Shown: in pieces, positions 24,484 to 34,953 of the stretch
Layout of the letters: each line of letters begins with the position of its first letter
Numbering within the stretch: the stretch's first letter is position 1
NCBI GenBank assembly: GCA_947502145.1
Contig: CANMYO010000002.1
Location: 744,001-808,000, forward strand
Origin: an uncultured Paracoccaceae bacterium
GTDB lineage: Bacteria; Pseudomonadota; Alphaproteobacteria; Rhodobacterales; Rhodobacteraceae
Direction of reading: 5' to 3'
Length of the DNA: 64,000 nucleotides
The notes under the pieces: generated by a model
What the model saw: the letters and a program-made list of their open reading frames with translations, nothing else
Databases searched by the model: none
Told to the model about the DNA's origin: nothing
Program-made: the position numbers and the translations under genes

Positions 24484-25953
24484 TCACAGCCCGTAAATTG
24501 CAGAGAACTTCGCCTCAAGGTAATCCAGCAGCGGGGCCACCGTTGGCGCCGCACCCGTGGCGCGCGTAATGACCTCTGTGGGTGTGTAAAGCCCGCCATG
24601 GCGTTGCACGTTCTCTCGCAGCCATGAGGTTGCGCGCCCGGTCTCGCCCTTTGCCAGATCAGCATCCAGATCACTGACGTCGCGGCGCAGGGCTGCATGC
24701 AGGCAACCGGCATAGACATTGCCCAAGGAATAGGTCGGGAAATATCCAAACAGACCCTCTGACCAATGCACATCCTGCAATACACCGTGCGACGGCTTAT
24801 CCACTGCAAAACCGAAATCTGCAGCAAAGCGATCGTTCCAGGCCGCCTCCAGATCACCGACCGCAAGATCACCGGACACCAGCGCCCGCTCCAGATCAAA
24901 ACGCAGCAGAACATGCAGGTTGTATTGCACCTCGTCCGCCTCGGTGCGGATATAACCATCGCTGAGCCGATTGACACAGGCATAAAATGCCTCCGCATCC
25001 GCCAGCCCCAGGTCCCCAAACGTCGCCGTCATCTGATCGTAAAGCCAGCCGGTAAACGCCCGCCCCCGGCCAAGCTGGTTCTCGTAAATCCGGCTTTGGC
25101 TCTCATGCACCCCCATCGACACGCCTGCCCCCAGCGGTGTCAAAAGGTACTTGCGATCAATCCCCTGCTCATAGGCGGCATGACCAACTTCGTGAATTGT
25201 CGAATAGAAACAGTTGAAGGGATCTGTTGGCGTGGTGCGGGTGGTGATCCGCACATCCAGACCCGACCCGCTGGAGAACGGGTGAATCGCCTTGTCGATG
25301 CGCCCATGTGCAAAGTCATAGCCAAAAGCCTGCGCCAGCGTGGTTGACAGGGCCAACTGCCCTGCTTCGTCAAAGGTGCCCTGCAACCCCTGCGGTGCTG
25401 GCTTTTCCAGAATGGCTGCGCGCAGGGCCACGAGGCGCGGCCGCAAGGAATCAAACATTGCCGCGATATCGGCTCCCGTTGCGCCGGGCTCATAATCATC
25501 GAGCAGTGCATCATAGGGATCCGCATCACCGGCGATTGCAGCCGCCTCTGCCCGACGCAGATCCAGCACCTCCGACAAGATCGGCAGGAATGCAGCGACA
25601 TCTTCGTCGGCGCGCGCCTGTGCCCAAATCCGATGGGCGCGTGACGTGGTCTTGGCCAATGCAGCGGTCAAGGCGGCTGGCACCTTGGTGGCGCGATCGA
25701 AATCCCGCTTGATATGGCGCAGGTTGGCCAAGGCGACCTCATCATCGGCCTGCGCGGTCGCAAGCCAGTCTCCCACGCGGGGGTCAACGCGCCGATCATG
25801 CAGCATCGCAGCCATGGCACCGTGTTCCTCGGCCCGTTGTTCGACCGCACCGTCGGGCATCATGGTTTCCTGGTCCCACCCCAACCGGCCGGCAACCTGG
25901 CCCATTGCGACGGTATCCCGCGTAAAAGTCATCAAATCGTCGTATGCGGACAT
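24484..25953 (-). CDS. Carboxypeptidase M32
   Basis: 489 aa; STIHEVGHAAYEQG metal site, GVHESQSRIYENQLGR. Confidence 0.93.
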   Translation of the reverse strand: MSAYDDLMTFTRDTVAMGQVAGRLGWDQETMMPDGAVEQRAEEHGAMAAMLHDRRVDPRVGDWLATAQADDEVALANLRHIKRDFDRATKVPAALTAALAKTTSRAHRIWAQARADEDVAAFLPILSEVLDLRRAEAAAIAGDADPYDALLDDYEPGATGADIAAMFDSLRPRLVALRAAILEKPAPQGLQGTFDEAGQLALSTTLAQAFGYDFAHGRIDKAIHPFSSGSGLDVRITTRTTPTDPFNCFYSTIHEVGHAAYEQGIDRKYLLTPLGAGVSMGVHESQSRIYENQLGRGRAFTGWLYDQMTATFGDLGLADAEAFYACVNRLSDGYIRTEADEVQYNLHVLLRFDLERALVSGDLAVGDLEAAWNDRFAADFGFAVDKPSHGVLQDVHWSEGLFGYFPTYSLGNVYAGCLHAALRRDVSDLDADLAKGETGRATSWLRENVQRHGGLYTPTEVITRATGAAPTVAPLLDYLEAKFSAIYGL

Positions 25954-25954
25954 A

Positions 25955-27094
25955 TCAGGTATTCCTTACAGATTGAGGATGGGGGAACCGCGCGAGGAAC
26001 CGCGCGCGCAGCACAAGGACCCACAGGATCACCGCCCCGGCCTGATGCACAATCGCAATGTGCCAGGGTGCCGAATAGATCACCGCCACGATTCCCAGCA
26101 ACATTTGCATCAGCATCATCGCCAGCACCATGTTAAAGGCAAAGCGGGTGCGCAGGTTCGCCACTGCGCGCGCGCGCCACCAGACGAACAGCCCCAAAAG
26201 CAACAGCGCATAGCCGGTCATCCGGTGCATGAACTGCACAAGGCCCGCATCCTCGAAAAAGTTACGCCAGACCGGTGACAATCCCAGCGGATCAGGAGGC
26301 AGGAAACCGCCGGCCATCAACGGCCAGTCCGGATAGGCACGTCCCGCATCAATACCGGCCACTAGCGCGCCAAGGACAATCTGCAAAAAGGTCAGCACCA
26401 TCAGCACACTGGCCAATGTCCACATCGCGGCATCACCAGACCGGCGCGCCTGCAGCAGATCGGCAGATCGGCGCGACAGACGCAGAATATACCAGGCGAT
26501 GAAACCAAAGATGACAAAGGCAAGCCCCAGGTGAATCGCCAGTCGGTAGGACGCCACATCCAACATGCCGGGGCGCAGGCCAGAGGCCACCATCCACCAG
26601 CCGATGGCCCCCTGCAGGCCACCCAGAGCCCCCAGAAACAACAGCCGCCCGGTCCAGCCTGTGGGGATTTTCCTGCGCGCCCAGAAATAGACAAAGCCCA
26701 ATGCCCAGACCAGACCGATCACCCGTCCCAGCTGACGATGGCCCCATTCCCACCAGTAGATCGACTTGAACTCGGCTAGGGTCATGCCCTTGTTTTGCAA
26801 CTCATATTCGGGGATGGCCCGGTATTTGTCGAAGGCCTCACCCCAGGCCGCGCCATTCAGCGGCGGCATCGCCCCGGTCACCGGCGCCCATTCGGTGATG
26901 GACAGGCCGGAATCCGTCAGTCGCGTCAGCCCACCGACCGCAATCATGACGGCCACCAGCGCAAACAGGATCATCAGCCAAAGCCGTATTGCCCCCCTTG
27001 CGCCATCACCACCCCGATCAATGCCACCGGGTTGCGCGACCTGCTTTTCAGCGGTGCCGACTTCTTCGAAAATGCTGCGGGGTTTGGTTGCCAT
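25955..27094 (-). CDS. ctaA: Heme A synthase
   Basis: VGGLTRLTDSGLSITEWAPVTGAMPPLNGAAWGEAFDKYRAIPEYELQNKGMTLAEFKSIYWWEWGHRQLGR; start at internal ATG 27094. Confidence 0.95.
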   Translation of the reverse strand: MATKPRSIFEEVGTAEKQVAQPGGIDRGGDGARGAIRLWLMILFALVAVMIAVGGLTRLTDSGLSITEWAPVTGAMPPLNGAAWGEAFDKYRAIPEYELQNKGMTLAEFKSIYWWEWGHRQLGRVIGLVWALGFVYFWARRKIPTGWTGRLLFLGALGGLQGAIGWWMVASGLRPGMLDVASYRLAIHLGLAFVIFGFIAWYILRLSRRSADLLQARRSGDAAMWTLASVLMVLTFLQIVLGALVAGIDAGRAYPDWPLMAGGFLPPDPLGLSPVWRNFFEDAGLVQFMHRMTGYALLLLGLFVWWRARAVANLRTRFAFNMVLAMMLMQMLLGIVAVIYSAPWHIAIVHQAGAVILWVLVLRARFLARFPHPQSVRNT

Positions 27095-27213
27095 CAACGG
27101 GTCTCCTGTCGTCTTGCCGCAACCTATGTCTGCACGCGCACCGGGGCAAGCACAGCCTACGACAGGTTCACGCTTGACGCGCGACAGGGCGCCGCATAGG
27201 TGATCCCTGTGAT

Positions 27214-27287
27214 GCGGGTATGGTGAAAAGGTATCACGAAAGCTTCCCAAGCTTCAGTTACGGGTTCGATTCCCGTTACCCGCTCCA
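27214..27287 (+). tRNA. tRNA-Gly(CCC), CCA end encoded
   Basis: Acceptor GCGGGTA/TACCCGC, D-arm GTGA..TCAC, anticodon loop TTCCCAA (CCC at 27246-27248), T-arm ACGGGTTCGATTCCCGT, then TCCA. Confidence 0.92.
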
Positions 27288-27314
27288 CCCATTTTCCCAA
27301 AACAGGACACCAAG

Positions 27315-27662
27315 ATGACCGATATCACCCGTATCGACAGCGGCGCACGCATGTCGCAATGCGTTATTCACAATGGGATCGCCTATCTGGCCGGTCAGGT
27401 CGCCGCCGAAGGCGCCTCGGTCACTGATCAGACCAATGGGATTCTGGCCAAGATCGCGGCATTGCTGGACAAGGCCGGCACCGACAAAACCCGACTGCTG
27501 ACAGCGCAAATCTGGGTGGCGGATATGGCCGATTTCGCTGAGATGAATGCCGCATGGGATGCCTGGGTGGCCCCGGGTCACGCGCCCGCCCGCTGGACCG
27601 GTGAAGCGAAACTCGCCAAGCCCGGTTTCCTGGTCGAGATCATCGTGACCGCGGCCGTTTAG
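27315..27662 (+). CDS. RidA family protein
   Basis: MSQCVIHNGIAYLAGQVA, LLDKAGTDKTRLLTAQIWVADMADFAEMNAAWDAWV. Confidence 0.9.
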   Translation: MTDITRIDSGARMSQCVIHNGIAYLAGQVAAEGASVTDQTNGILAKIAALLDKAGTDKTRLLTAQIWVADMADFAEMNAAWDAWVAPGHAPARWTGEAKLAKPGFLVEIIVTAAV

Positions 27663-27671
27663 ACCCTGCGT

Positions 27672-28130
27672 CTAGAAAAGGAAAAGCCCGGCCAGCCCTG
27701 TCACCGCGATGGGGATGGCCAAGGGGATGATGCGCTTGGCAAGGACGGTCCAACTGCTGTCCTCGCCGCCCCACATGCTGCGGGCCAGACCCGACAGGAA
27801 CCCGGTGGCAAAAATCCCGGCCAGCAGGATCAACCCCAATGTGCCAATCCAGTCCAGCGGCATGAACAGGGCCGTGACACCGGCCAGTTTGACCGCACCC
27901 GCGCCAAAGGCGCCCGCTGCAAACAGGGCAAAACCGCCGACAAAGACGCAGACGGCAAAAACGATCTGCCAGATTAGATCAACGCTTTGCGGAAACAACA
28001 CAACTTTGGCGACGAATAGCGCCGCCAGCACCAGCACCAGCCAGTTCGGAATCCGCGACATCTTGGTGTCCATCACCGCAGCCACGACCAGCAACGCGCC
28101 CACGGCGTATGAAATCCATTCAATTTGCAT
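27672..28130 (-). CDS. A24 family prepilin peptidase-like (CpaA/TadV-like) protein
   Basis: Multi-TM; AVMDTKMSRIPNWLV first Asp motif; GAGAVKL in place of the usual GxGDxKL. Confidence 0.75.
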   Translation of the reverse strand: MQIEWISYAVGALLVVAAVMDTKMSRIPNWLVLVLAALFVAKVVLFPQSVDLIWQIVFAVCVFVGGFALFAAGAFGAGAVKLAGVTALFMPLDWIGTLGLILLAGIFATGFLSGLARSMWGGEDSSWTVLAKRIIPLAIPIAVTGLAGLFLF

Positions 28131-28175
28131 CTGCTCTGCCCTTGTTTTTTGGGCAGATTAGCCGGTCATTGCGGC

Positions 28176-29780
28176 TCAGACACCGTGCTTTTGCAGAAAT
28201 TCCACCAGTGCGACAGTTGAGCCATCCTTGTCCGCCGCGCTGTCCTGTCCTTCCACAACGGGTTGCAGGGCCGTGGCAAGTTCCTTGCCCAGTTCCACGC
28301 CCCATTGGTCATAGGAATTGATGCCCAGCACTGCCCCTTCGACAAATACACGATGTTCATAAAGCGCGATGATCTGGCCCAATACAAATGGCGTCAGCTG
28401 CGGATAGCTGATCGTCACCGAAGGGCGATTGCCCGGAAATACCCGGTGCGCGGCTTGCCGTTCCAGCTCTGCTCCGGTGAACTTGTCCGCGACCTTGGCG
28501 CGGGCCTCGTCAAGGCTGCGCCCTTTCATCAAGGCTTCTGACTGGGCCAGACAATTGGCCACAAGCAACTGATGCTGATGATGCAGCGCGTCCTCGTGCC
28601 CTCGCGCGGCGACAAGGAATTCACATGGCACGACGCGGGTGCCCTGGTGGATCAACTGGTAAAACGCATGCTGCCCATTTGTGCCCGGCTCGCCCCAGAC
28701 AACCGGCCCCGATGGCACGTCCAGGGACGACCCATCCATCCGCACACCCTTGCCGTTGCTCTCCATTTCAAGTTGTTGAAGATAGGCCGGTAATCGCATG
28801 AGAAGATTATCATACGGCAGCACTGCACGGGTCGCATACCCGCAAATCTGGTTGTGCCAAATGCCTACCAGGGCAAGTAGCGCAGGCAGGTTTTCATGCC
28901 ATTCAGCGGCGCGGAAATGCCGGTCCATCGCCTGGCCCCCGCGCAGGAACGCGCGAAAGCTGTCCCCGCCAACAGCCAACATCAGGGACAGGCCAATCGG
29001 CCCCCACAGGGAATAGCGCCCGCCGACCCAATCCTCAAAACCAAAGACCCGCTTGGGCGAGATACCAAAGGCCGTGGTCCTGTCTTCGGCCGTGGATAGC
29101 GCCGCAAACTGTGCGGCGGGGTCGCTGACGGCCTCGCTCATCCACGCCTTTGCGGTGCGGGCATTGGTCATGGTTTCGATGGTGGTAAAGGTCTTGGAGG
29201 CGACAATCACCAGCGTCGTTTCAGGGTTAAGGCTGCGCAGCACCCCGGCGATATCAGCCGGATCGACGTTTGAAACAAAGTGACACCTTGGCCCGTCATG
29301 ATAGGGGGCGAGCGCCTTAACCGCCATCGCCGGCCCAAGGTCAGAGCCCCCGATCCCGATATTCACAACATCCGTGTATTTGCCGCCCTGCCCTTCGATC
29401 GTGCCGTTGCGAACAGCTTTGGCAAAGGTCTCCATCCGCGTCAGCGTCGCGTGAACCGCAGGCATGACATCCGCGCCATCCACGACAACCGGATCGCCAT
29501 CCAGATTGCGCAATGCGGTGTGCAGCACCGCGCGTCCTTCGGTTTCGTTGATCGCCGCACCGGCAAACATCGCGTTCCGTTTGGCTGCGACACCCGCCGT
29601 TTCAAGCAACTCAAACAGTAGATCGCGTCCGGTGACATCAATATTCGTCTTGGCATAATCAAGCCGCATGTCACCGGCGGTCGCGGCAAAATCAGCCGCC
29701 CGCGTGGCATCCAGCATGTCAATGAAACGGCGGTCCTTGACCGTATCATGATGCGCGCGCAGTTTATCCCACATGGTCAA
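28176..29780 (-). CDS. pgi: Glucose-6-phosphate isomerase
   Basis: [60 protein letters not shown]. Confidence 0.96.
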   Translation of the reverse strand: MTMWDKLRAHHDTVKDRRFIDMLDATRAADFAATAGDMRLDYAKTNIDVTGRDLLFELLETAGVAAKRNAMFAGAAINETEGRAVLHTALRNLDGDPVVVDGADVMPAVHATLTRMETFAKAVRNGTIEGQGGKYTDVVNIGIGGSDLGPAMAVKALAPYHDGPRCHFVSNVDPADIAGVLRSLNPETTLVIVASKTFTTIETMTNARTAKAWMSEAVSDPAAQFAALSTAEDRTTAFGISPKRVFGFEDWVGGRYSLWGPIGLSLMLAVGGDSFRAFLRGGQAMDRHFRAAEWHENLPALLALVGIWHNQICGYATRAVLPYDNLLMRLPAYLQQLEMESNGKGVRMDGSSLDVPSGPVVWGEPGTNGQHAFYQLIHQGTRVVPCEFLVAARGHEDALHHQHQLLVANCLAQSEALMKGRSLDEARAKVADKFTGAELERQAAHRVFPGNRPSVTISYPQLTPFVLGQIIALYEHRVFVEGAVLGINSYDQWGVELGKELATALQPVVEGQDSAADKDGSTVALVEFLQKHGV

Positions 29781-30448
29781 CTTTCCGCCCAGTGCACGGT
29801 CGATCCGGGCAGGATCGCGGCGACCGGGGCCTCTTCGGGGGTAAGATGGCGGGCCCGTTCAAGCGCCTCGCGCTTTTCAAGCCCCACGATGACTATATGG
29901 CGCTGCATCGCATCATTGATGACCTTGGCCGACAGGGTGATCCGCGGCTCGGGCGCGCCCGCTGCGCGCATCGCCACCAAGAGGTCATCGCCATGAAGGG
30001 CCGTGTCCAGTTTGTCGGCGCCGGGAAAAATACTGGCAGTGTGCATATCCGTGCCCATGCCCAGCAACATCACCGATACGGGCAGCCTGTCAGCGACCTG
30101 CGCCTGCAGTTGGTCCAGCCCGTCTTCTGGCGTGGGCGCATCCGCATAAAGCGGCTGATAATTTGCCATTGCAGCCGGTCCCACCAGCAGCCTTTCGCGC
30201 AACAGCCGGGTGTTGGACCGGTCAGAGGTTTCAGGCACCCAGCGTTCATCGGTCAGCATGACGCTGACCCGCTGCCAATCCAGATGCACAGCGGACATGC
30301 TGTCAAAAATCGGACCCGGCGTTGTTCCACCGGGCACCGCCAGCGTCGCTGTGTCCTGCGTCAAAAGCACATTCTCCAGCTCGCTGATCAAAGTGTCAGC
30401 AAGGTCCATCATCATCATTTCGCTGTCTGGATATTCCTTGAACTCCAT
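29777..30448 (-). CDS. pgl: 6-phosphogluconolactonase
   Basis: [50 protein letters not shown]; start at internal ATG 30448. Confidence 0.94.
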   Translation of the reverse strand: MEFKEYPDSEMMMMDLADTLISELENVLLTQDTATLAVPGGTTPGPIFDSMSAVHLDWQRVSVMLTDERWVPETSDRSNTRLLRERLLVGPAAMANYQPLYADAPTPEDGLDQLQAQVADRLPVSVMLLGMGTDMHTASIFPGADKLDTALHGDDLLVAMRAAGAPEPRITLSAKVINDAMQRHIVIVGLEKREALERARHLTPEEAPVAAILPGSTVHWAES

Positions 30449-30452
30449 CGTG

Positions 30453-31907
30453 CTATCCTTTGATTTCACGCCACTTTCGACCATCACGATGCATCAGCAT
30501 CAGCGAATCCTCCGGGCCCGCCGATCCCGCTTCGTAATGTTTGGGAACATCATTGCGCGCCTCCCAGCCCTCGATCAGCGGATCGGTCCATTGCCAGGCC
30601 GCCTCGACCTCATCACCGCGCATGAACAGTGTCTGGTTGCCCCGGATCACATCCATGATCAGACGTTCATAAGCATCCGTGGCTTGATCAACATCATCGC
30701 CAAGCGCCTCCGCAAATGTCATGTCCAGGGGCACGTCGATCAGGCGCATCCCGCCCGGTCCCGGCTCCTTGATCGTCACTTGCAGGTCCATGCCCTCATT
30801 GGGCTGCAGCCGGATTGACAATACATTGCGGTGGCGCGCCGTGTCACCTTCGAAAATCGAATGGCCAAGGTCCTTGAACACGACATCAATCGTCGACACC
30901 CGTTCTTTCAGCTTCTTGCCGGTGCGCAGATAAAACGGAACCCCCGCCCACCGCCAGTTGGAAATCTCGCACCGCATCGCGATGAAACTCTCGGTAAAGG
31001 ACCGTGGGTTTTCAACATCGTCGCGATACCCCGGCGAATCCCCGTCGGGATCGTATTGACCCCGAACGATGTGATGCGGCTCGACGGGCTGTAGCGCGCG
31101 GATCACTTTCAGCTTTTCGTCGCGCACCTCATCGGCGCCAAACTGGCTGGGAGGTTCCATCGCCGTCAGGCACAGTAGCTGCATCAGGTGGTTCTGCACC
31201 ATGTCACGCATCGCGCCAGAACGGTCGTAATACGCGCCACGCCCGCCTACACCAACGGTTTCAGCTACGGTTATCTGGATGTGGTCAATGTAATGGTTGT
31301 TCCAAAGCGGCTCAAACAGCACGTTGCCAAAGCGCACGGCCATCAGATTCTGCACCGTTTCTTTGCCAAGATAATGGTCGATGCGATAGATCTGCTTTTC
31401 CGAAAAATGTGCCGCCAGTGTGGCGTTCAACGCCTGCGCTGATTCAAGGTCGCGGCCAAAGGGCTTTTCAACCACGATCCGGCTGTTCTCATCGGCTATC
31501 TTGTGCTTGTGTAAACGCTCGGCAAGGTCGCCAAACAGCGAAGGACCCACCGAGAAGTAAAAGGCGCGCACGACGTTCTTGCGCATCAGCTTGGCCAGTT
31601 CACGCCAGCCGCCGTCGCCCTTCGCATCAATCGCGATATAGTCCAGTTGCGCCAGAAACGCCTTGAGGCTGGTGGCGTCTTTCTTTTCGGGACCGCCAAA
31701 TTCGGCAATCGCATCCTTGATCATCTTGCGATATCCCGCTGCGTCCAGATCAGAGCGCGCAGCCCCGATAATCCGGCTTTCAGCAGGCATTTGCCCGGCG
31801 ATGAAGCGGCGGAACAATCCGGGCAGAATTTTGCGGCGGGCCAGATCACCCGTTCCCCCAAAAATCACGAGGTCGAAGTTGTTCACAGGGATAACGCGGC
31901 TGACCAT
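30453..31907 (-). CDS. zwf: Glucose-6-phosphate 1-dehydrogenase
   Basis: IFGGTGDLARRKILPGLF, YRIDHYLGKETVQNLMAVRFGN, RTGKKLKERV. Confidence 0.96.
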   Translation of the reverse strand: MVSRVIPVNNFDLVIFGGTGDLARRKILPGLFRRFIAGQMPAESRIIGAARSDLDAAGYRKMIKDAIAEFGGPEKKDATSLKAFLAQLDYIAIDAKGDGGWRELAKLMRKNVVRAFYFSVGPSLFGDLAERLHKHKIADENSRIVVEKPFGRDLESAQALNATLAAHFSEKQIYRIDHYLGKETVQNLMAVRFGNVLFEPLWNNHYIDHIQITVAETVGVGGRGAYYDRSGAMRDMVQNHLMQLLCLTAMEPPSQFGADEVRDEKLKVIRALQPVEPHHIVRGQYDPDGDSPGYRDDVENPRSFTESFIAMRCEISNWRWAGVPFYLRTGKKLKERVSTIDVVFKDLGHSIFEGDTARHRNVLSIRLQPNEGMDLQVTIKEPGPGGMRLIDVPLDMTFAEALGDDVDQATDAYERLIMDVIRGNQTLFMRGDEVEAAWQWTDPLIEGWEARNDVPKHYEAGSAGPEDSLMLMHRDGRKWREIKG

Positions 31908-31926
31908 AGGATGCTCCGTCGATTTA

Positions 31927-31940
31927 CGTTAGCGCTAACG
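31927..31940. promoter_or_regulatory. Perfect 14-bp palindrome, LacI-family-operator-like
   Basis: CGTTAGCGCTAACG in the zwf 5' region. Confidence 0.6.
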
Positions 31941-31957
31941 CCCTCTTAGCAGACCGT

Positions 31958-31973
31958 CGCTAGATGTCTAGCG
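31958..31973. promoter_or_regulatory. Second palindrome upstream of zwf
   Basis: CGCTAGA-TG-TCTAGCG, 7-bp inverted repeat, 32 bp centre-to-centre from the first. Confidence 0.45.
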
Positions 31974-32085
31974 TTCACCGGCCCGGATCAGCTGCATTGC
32001 GGTTGTCGCTCGTGCTGGCGAGACTATCCCATCGCGGGGCTGCAAATGGCAAGTGTGGCGACCGTTAGGCCCAGTCTCGGCGGGA

Positions 32086-32676
32086 TCAAGCGTCCAGTTC
32101 TGCATCCCAGTACAGGAAATCCATCCAGCTTTCATGCATGTAATTTGGTGGAAACTTGCGGCCCATGTTGCGCAGCTCTTCAGCCATCGGTTGGCGGGGC
32201 TTGCGGTTCAGCGACAGGCCGGATTGTTTCAGCAACCGCGATCCTTTGCGCAGGTTGCAGGGGCTGCAGGCGGCGACAACATTTTCCCATGACGTAATGC
32301 CGCCGCGGGCGCGCGGTACAACATGGTCAAAGGTCAGATCGCCGCGGGCGCCGCAGTACTGGCAGCAGAATTCATCGCGCAGGAATAAATTAAAGCGCGT
32401 GAAGGCCACGCGCTTTTGAGGTTTCACATAATCTTTCAGGACCACCACACTCGGGATCCTGATCTCGGTTGAGGGGGATCGCACAACCTCTTGATATTCC
32501 GATACAATATCAACACGATCCAGCCAGGCCGCTTTCACTGCCTCTTGCCAGGGCCACAGGCTCAGCGGGTAGTAGGACAAAGGCCGGTAGTCCGCATTCA
32601 GGACCAATGCAGGGAAATGTTTGAGTGCTCCGGGCTCTCTGACAAATTCCGATCTAAAGTCGCCGTCCATCCGCAA
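32086..32676 (-). CDS. HNH endonuclease
   Basis: CQYCGARGDLTFDHVVPRARGGITSWENVVAACSPCNLRKGSR. Confidence 0.92.
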   Translation of the reverse strand: MRMDGDFRSEFVREPGALKHFPALVLNADYRPLSYYPLSLWPWQEAVKAAWLDRVDIVSEYQEVVRSPSTEIRIPSVVVLKDYVKPQKRVAFTRFNLFLRDEFCCQYCGARGDLTFDHVVPRARGGITSWENVVAACSPCNLRKGSRLLKQSGLSLNRKPRQPMAEELRNMGRKFPPNYMHESWMDFLYWDAELDA

Positions 32677-32834
32677 AAGTTCCCCTGCTCTGTCGCCAGC
32701 TGCCGGCCGCAGAGCGGGAGCCCCGCTCCGGCCGCTTAGGTTGACTATATCTAGTGTCCGTCAAAGGGCAATTCATAAATGTGCACTATATGTCGCAGAG
32801 TTAACAAACCTCTGTGACAGGACCGTGACGGCGA

Positions 32835-33605
32835 TCATCCAACGCTTTTCATCGGCGCGGCCTCAGCGGCTTCGGCATCTCCAAAGCTGTTAAAGCACCG
32901 CAGTTGCGCCCGCCCCGCTGCCTTGGCCTGATACAGCGCGTGATCGGCCTGTCGCAAAAGCGCGTTCACGTCGATCTGGTCACTGATCGCCGTGGCCCCA
33001 ACAGAGGTTGTGACATGCAATACCTGCGTGCGGTCATGCAGGGCAAAACGCACCCCCTGCGCAACCTGAGCGCCACAATGGGCAACAACATCTTCCGCGT
33101 CCTGCTGCAACAGGACGCCAAATTCCTCACCGCCAAGCCTGGCAACGAAGTCATCCTCGTTGACGATATGGCGCAGCTGTTGCGCCATCGCATGCAGGCA
33201 GGCATCCCCGACCGCATGGCCATAGGTGTCATTCACACGTTTGAAATGATCGATATCCACCATCAACAGGGTTCCGGCCGATTTTGCCTGCCGCGCCTCC
33301 AGCGCGGCCATAAAGGCCCGCCTGTTGGGCAATTGGGTCAGCAAATCCGTGCTTGCCAGATGGATCAGACGCAGTTGCAAGCGGTGGAGATGCCCCACCA
33401 GCACCAGCGCAAAGACGCAAAAAGGCAGCCCGACAAAAGTTGCTTCATATAGATTGACGTAGAAAGGGCTCGCCTCCGGCCCATGTTCCAGCGTGTCGCG
33501 CAGGTAATTCAACCCACCGATCGGCAGCAGAAACAAAAAGGTCTTCAGCACAACATCCCATGTGTTGCGTGGCGCAACCAGCCTGACGATCCATTCCAAT
33601 GCCAT
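32835..33605 (-). CDS. GGDEF-domain diguanylate cyclase
   Basis: DLLTQLPNRRAFMAAL, MVDIDHFKRVNDTYGHAVGD, ARLGGEEFGVLL. Confidence 0.93.
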   Translation of the reverse strand: MALEWIVRLVAPRNTWDVVLKTFLFLLPIGGLNYLRDTLEHGPEASPFYVNLYEATFVGLPFCVFALVLVGHLHRLQLRLIHLASTDLLTQLPNRRAFMAALEARQAKSAGTLLMVDIDHFKRVNDTYGHAVGDACLHAMAQQLRHIVNEDDFVARLGGEEFGVLLQQDAEDVVAHCGAQVAQGVRFALHDRTQVLHVTTSVGATAISDQIDVNALLRQADHALYQAKAAGRAQLRCFNSFGDAEAAEAAPMKSVG

Positions 33606-33658
33606 GCCCTCATGTTTCGGGGCATCATGACCGCAAAGCGTGAAACTTGGGTTAAATC

Positions 33659-34327
33659 CTAGCCCAGGCCAAGGCGGTCCCGCATGAAGGCCAACGCGAT
33701 CTGCAATCCGTCAGGGGCGATCCCGTGACCGGTGCCTTTCATCACATGGGCATAGACCTCTTTCCAGCCCGCGCCCTGCAAGGCCTCTGCCGCTTGCGGC
33801 AGGCTTTGCGGCGGCACCACATCGTCCTGATCACCATGAATCAGCAGGACCGGCGGGCGACAGACCACCTCGTCTGCCAACAGCTCGGGCTGCATCATGC
33901 GGCCCGAAAAGGCGACCAGCCCGGCAACTTCATCCTCGCGCCGGGGCAATACGTGCAATCCCATCATCGTGCCTTGCGAAAAGCCAAGCACCATCACCTG
34001 TTCGGGCAACAGGTCCTCGTCCACCATCACCCCGTCCAGAAAGGCGTTCAGATCATCCGAGGCGCGCAACAAACCGGCGTTTGCCTCTTCTTCGGATGAC
34101 CCGTCAATCCAGGGGATCGGAAACCACTGATAGCCCATCGGCGCACCGGCGCAGGCCTCTGGCGCATCGGGGGCCAGAAACAGCGTGTCCGGCATATGTT
34201 CTGCCAACGGATCGGCCAGTCCCAAAAGGTCGGCCCCATTGGCGCCATATCCGTGCAAGAACACCACGGCAGAGCGCATTTCGCCCGATACTGGTTCCTT
34301 GCGGCCTGCTTGCAATGCGCGTGTCAT
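33659..34327 (-). CDS. Phospholipase/carboxylesterase (alpha/beta hydrolase)
   Basis: VFLHGYGANGADLLGL, VLGFSQGTMMGLH, HGDQDDVVPPQSL. Confidence 0.9.
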   Translation of the reverse strand: MTRALQAGRKEPVSGEMRSAVVFLHGYGANGADLLGLADPLAEHMPDTLFLAPDAPEACAGAPMGYQWFPIPWIDGSSEEEANAGLLRASDDLNAFLDGVMVDEDLLPEQVMVLGFSQGTMMGLHVLPRREDEVAGLVAFSGRMMQPELLADEVVCRPPVLLIHGDQDDVVPPQSLPQAAEALQGAGWKEVYAHVMKGTGHGIAPDGLQIALAFMRDRLGLG

Positions 34328-34953
34328 CTGATGCCCTCACGTTTCTTGTCCTGCGCGTAGTACGCCCAGAGCAGTCGCGCTGCAACCGACCGCCACGGCG
34401 ACCATTGCGCAGACATCTGCCGCAGCTGCCTTTCCGTGGGGCGTTCGGGCAGTGCAAGCACCAGTCGGGCACCCTCTTGCAGGGCCAGATCGCCGGGCGC
34501 AAATACATCCGCACGGCCCAGCGAGAACATCGCGTAAATCTCGGCCGTCCAGACTCCGACGCCCGTCACCGCTGTCAGGGTCTTGATGACTGCGTCAGTA
34601 TCCGAATGACGCAATCCATCAAAATCTATCCCGGCATCCGCCAGGGCCAATGCATAGCGCGCCTTTTGGCGGCTCAGCCCCAGCGCACGCAGGTCGTCGG
34701 CGGAAACCGCCGCCACAGCCGCCGCAGAGGTCATGCCCGCCGTCTCCAGCCGGGCCCAGATCGCATTGGCGGATGCGACGCTGACCTGCTGGCTGACGAT
34801 GGCGCTCAGTAACTGTGCAAACCCATCCGGTTTCAGACGCAGCGGCAAAGGGCCCACCTCCTCCAGCGCCGCCGCAAAGCGCGGATCATGTGCCGCAAGC
34901 CAGGCTGCCCCTTCGGCGACGCAGGCCTCTGACCGGATGATCCGTTCGCTCAT
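34324..34953 (-). CDS. DNA-3-methyladenine glycosylase II-like (HhH-GPD)
   Basis: AQLLSAIVSQQVSVASANAIWARL, LTAVTGVGVWTAEIYAMFSLGRADVFAPGDLALQ; ATG 34953 overlaps cobK stop. Confidence 0.9.
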   Translation of the reverse strand: MSERIIRSEACVAEGAAWLAAHDPRFAAALEEVGPLPLRLKPDGFAQLLSAIVSQQVSVASANAIWARLETAGMTSAAAVAAVSADDLRALGLSRQKARYALALADAGIDFDGLRHSDTDAVIKTLTAVTGVGVWTAEIYAMFSLGRADVFAPGDLALQEGARLVLALPERPTERQLRQMSAQWSPWRSVAARLLWAYYAQDKKREGIR

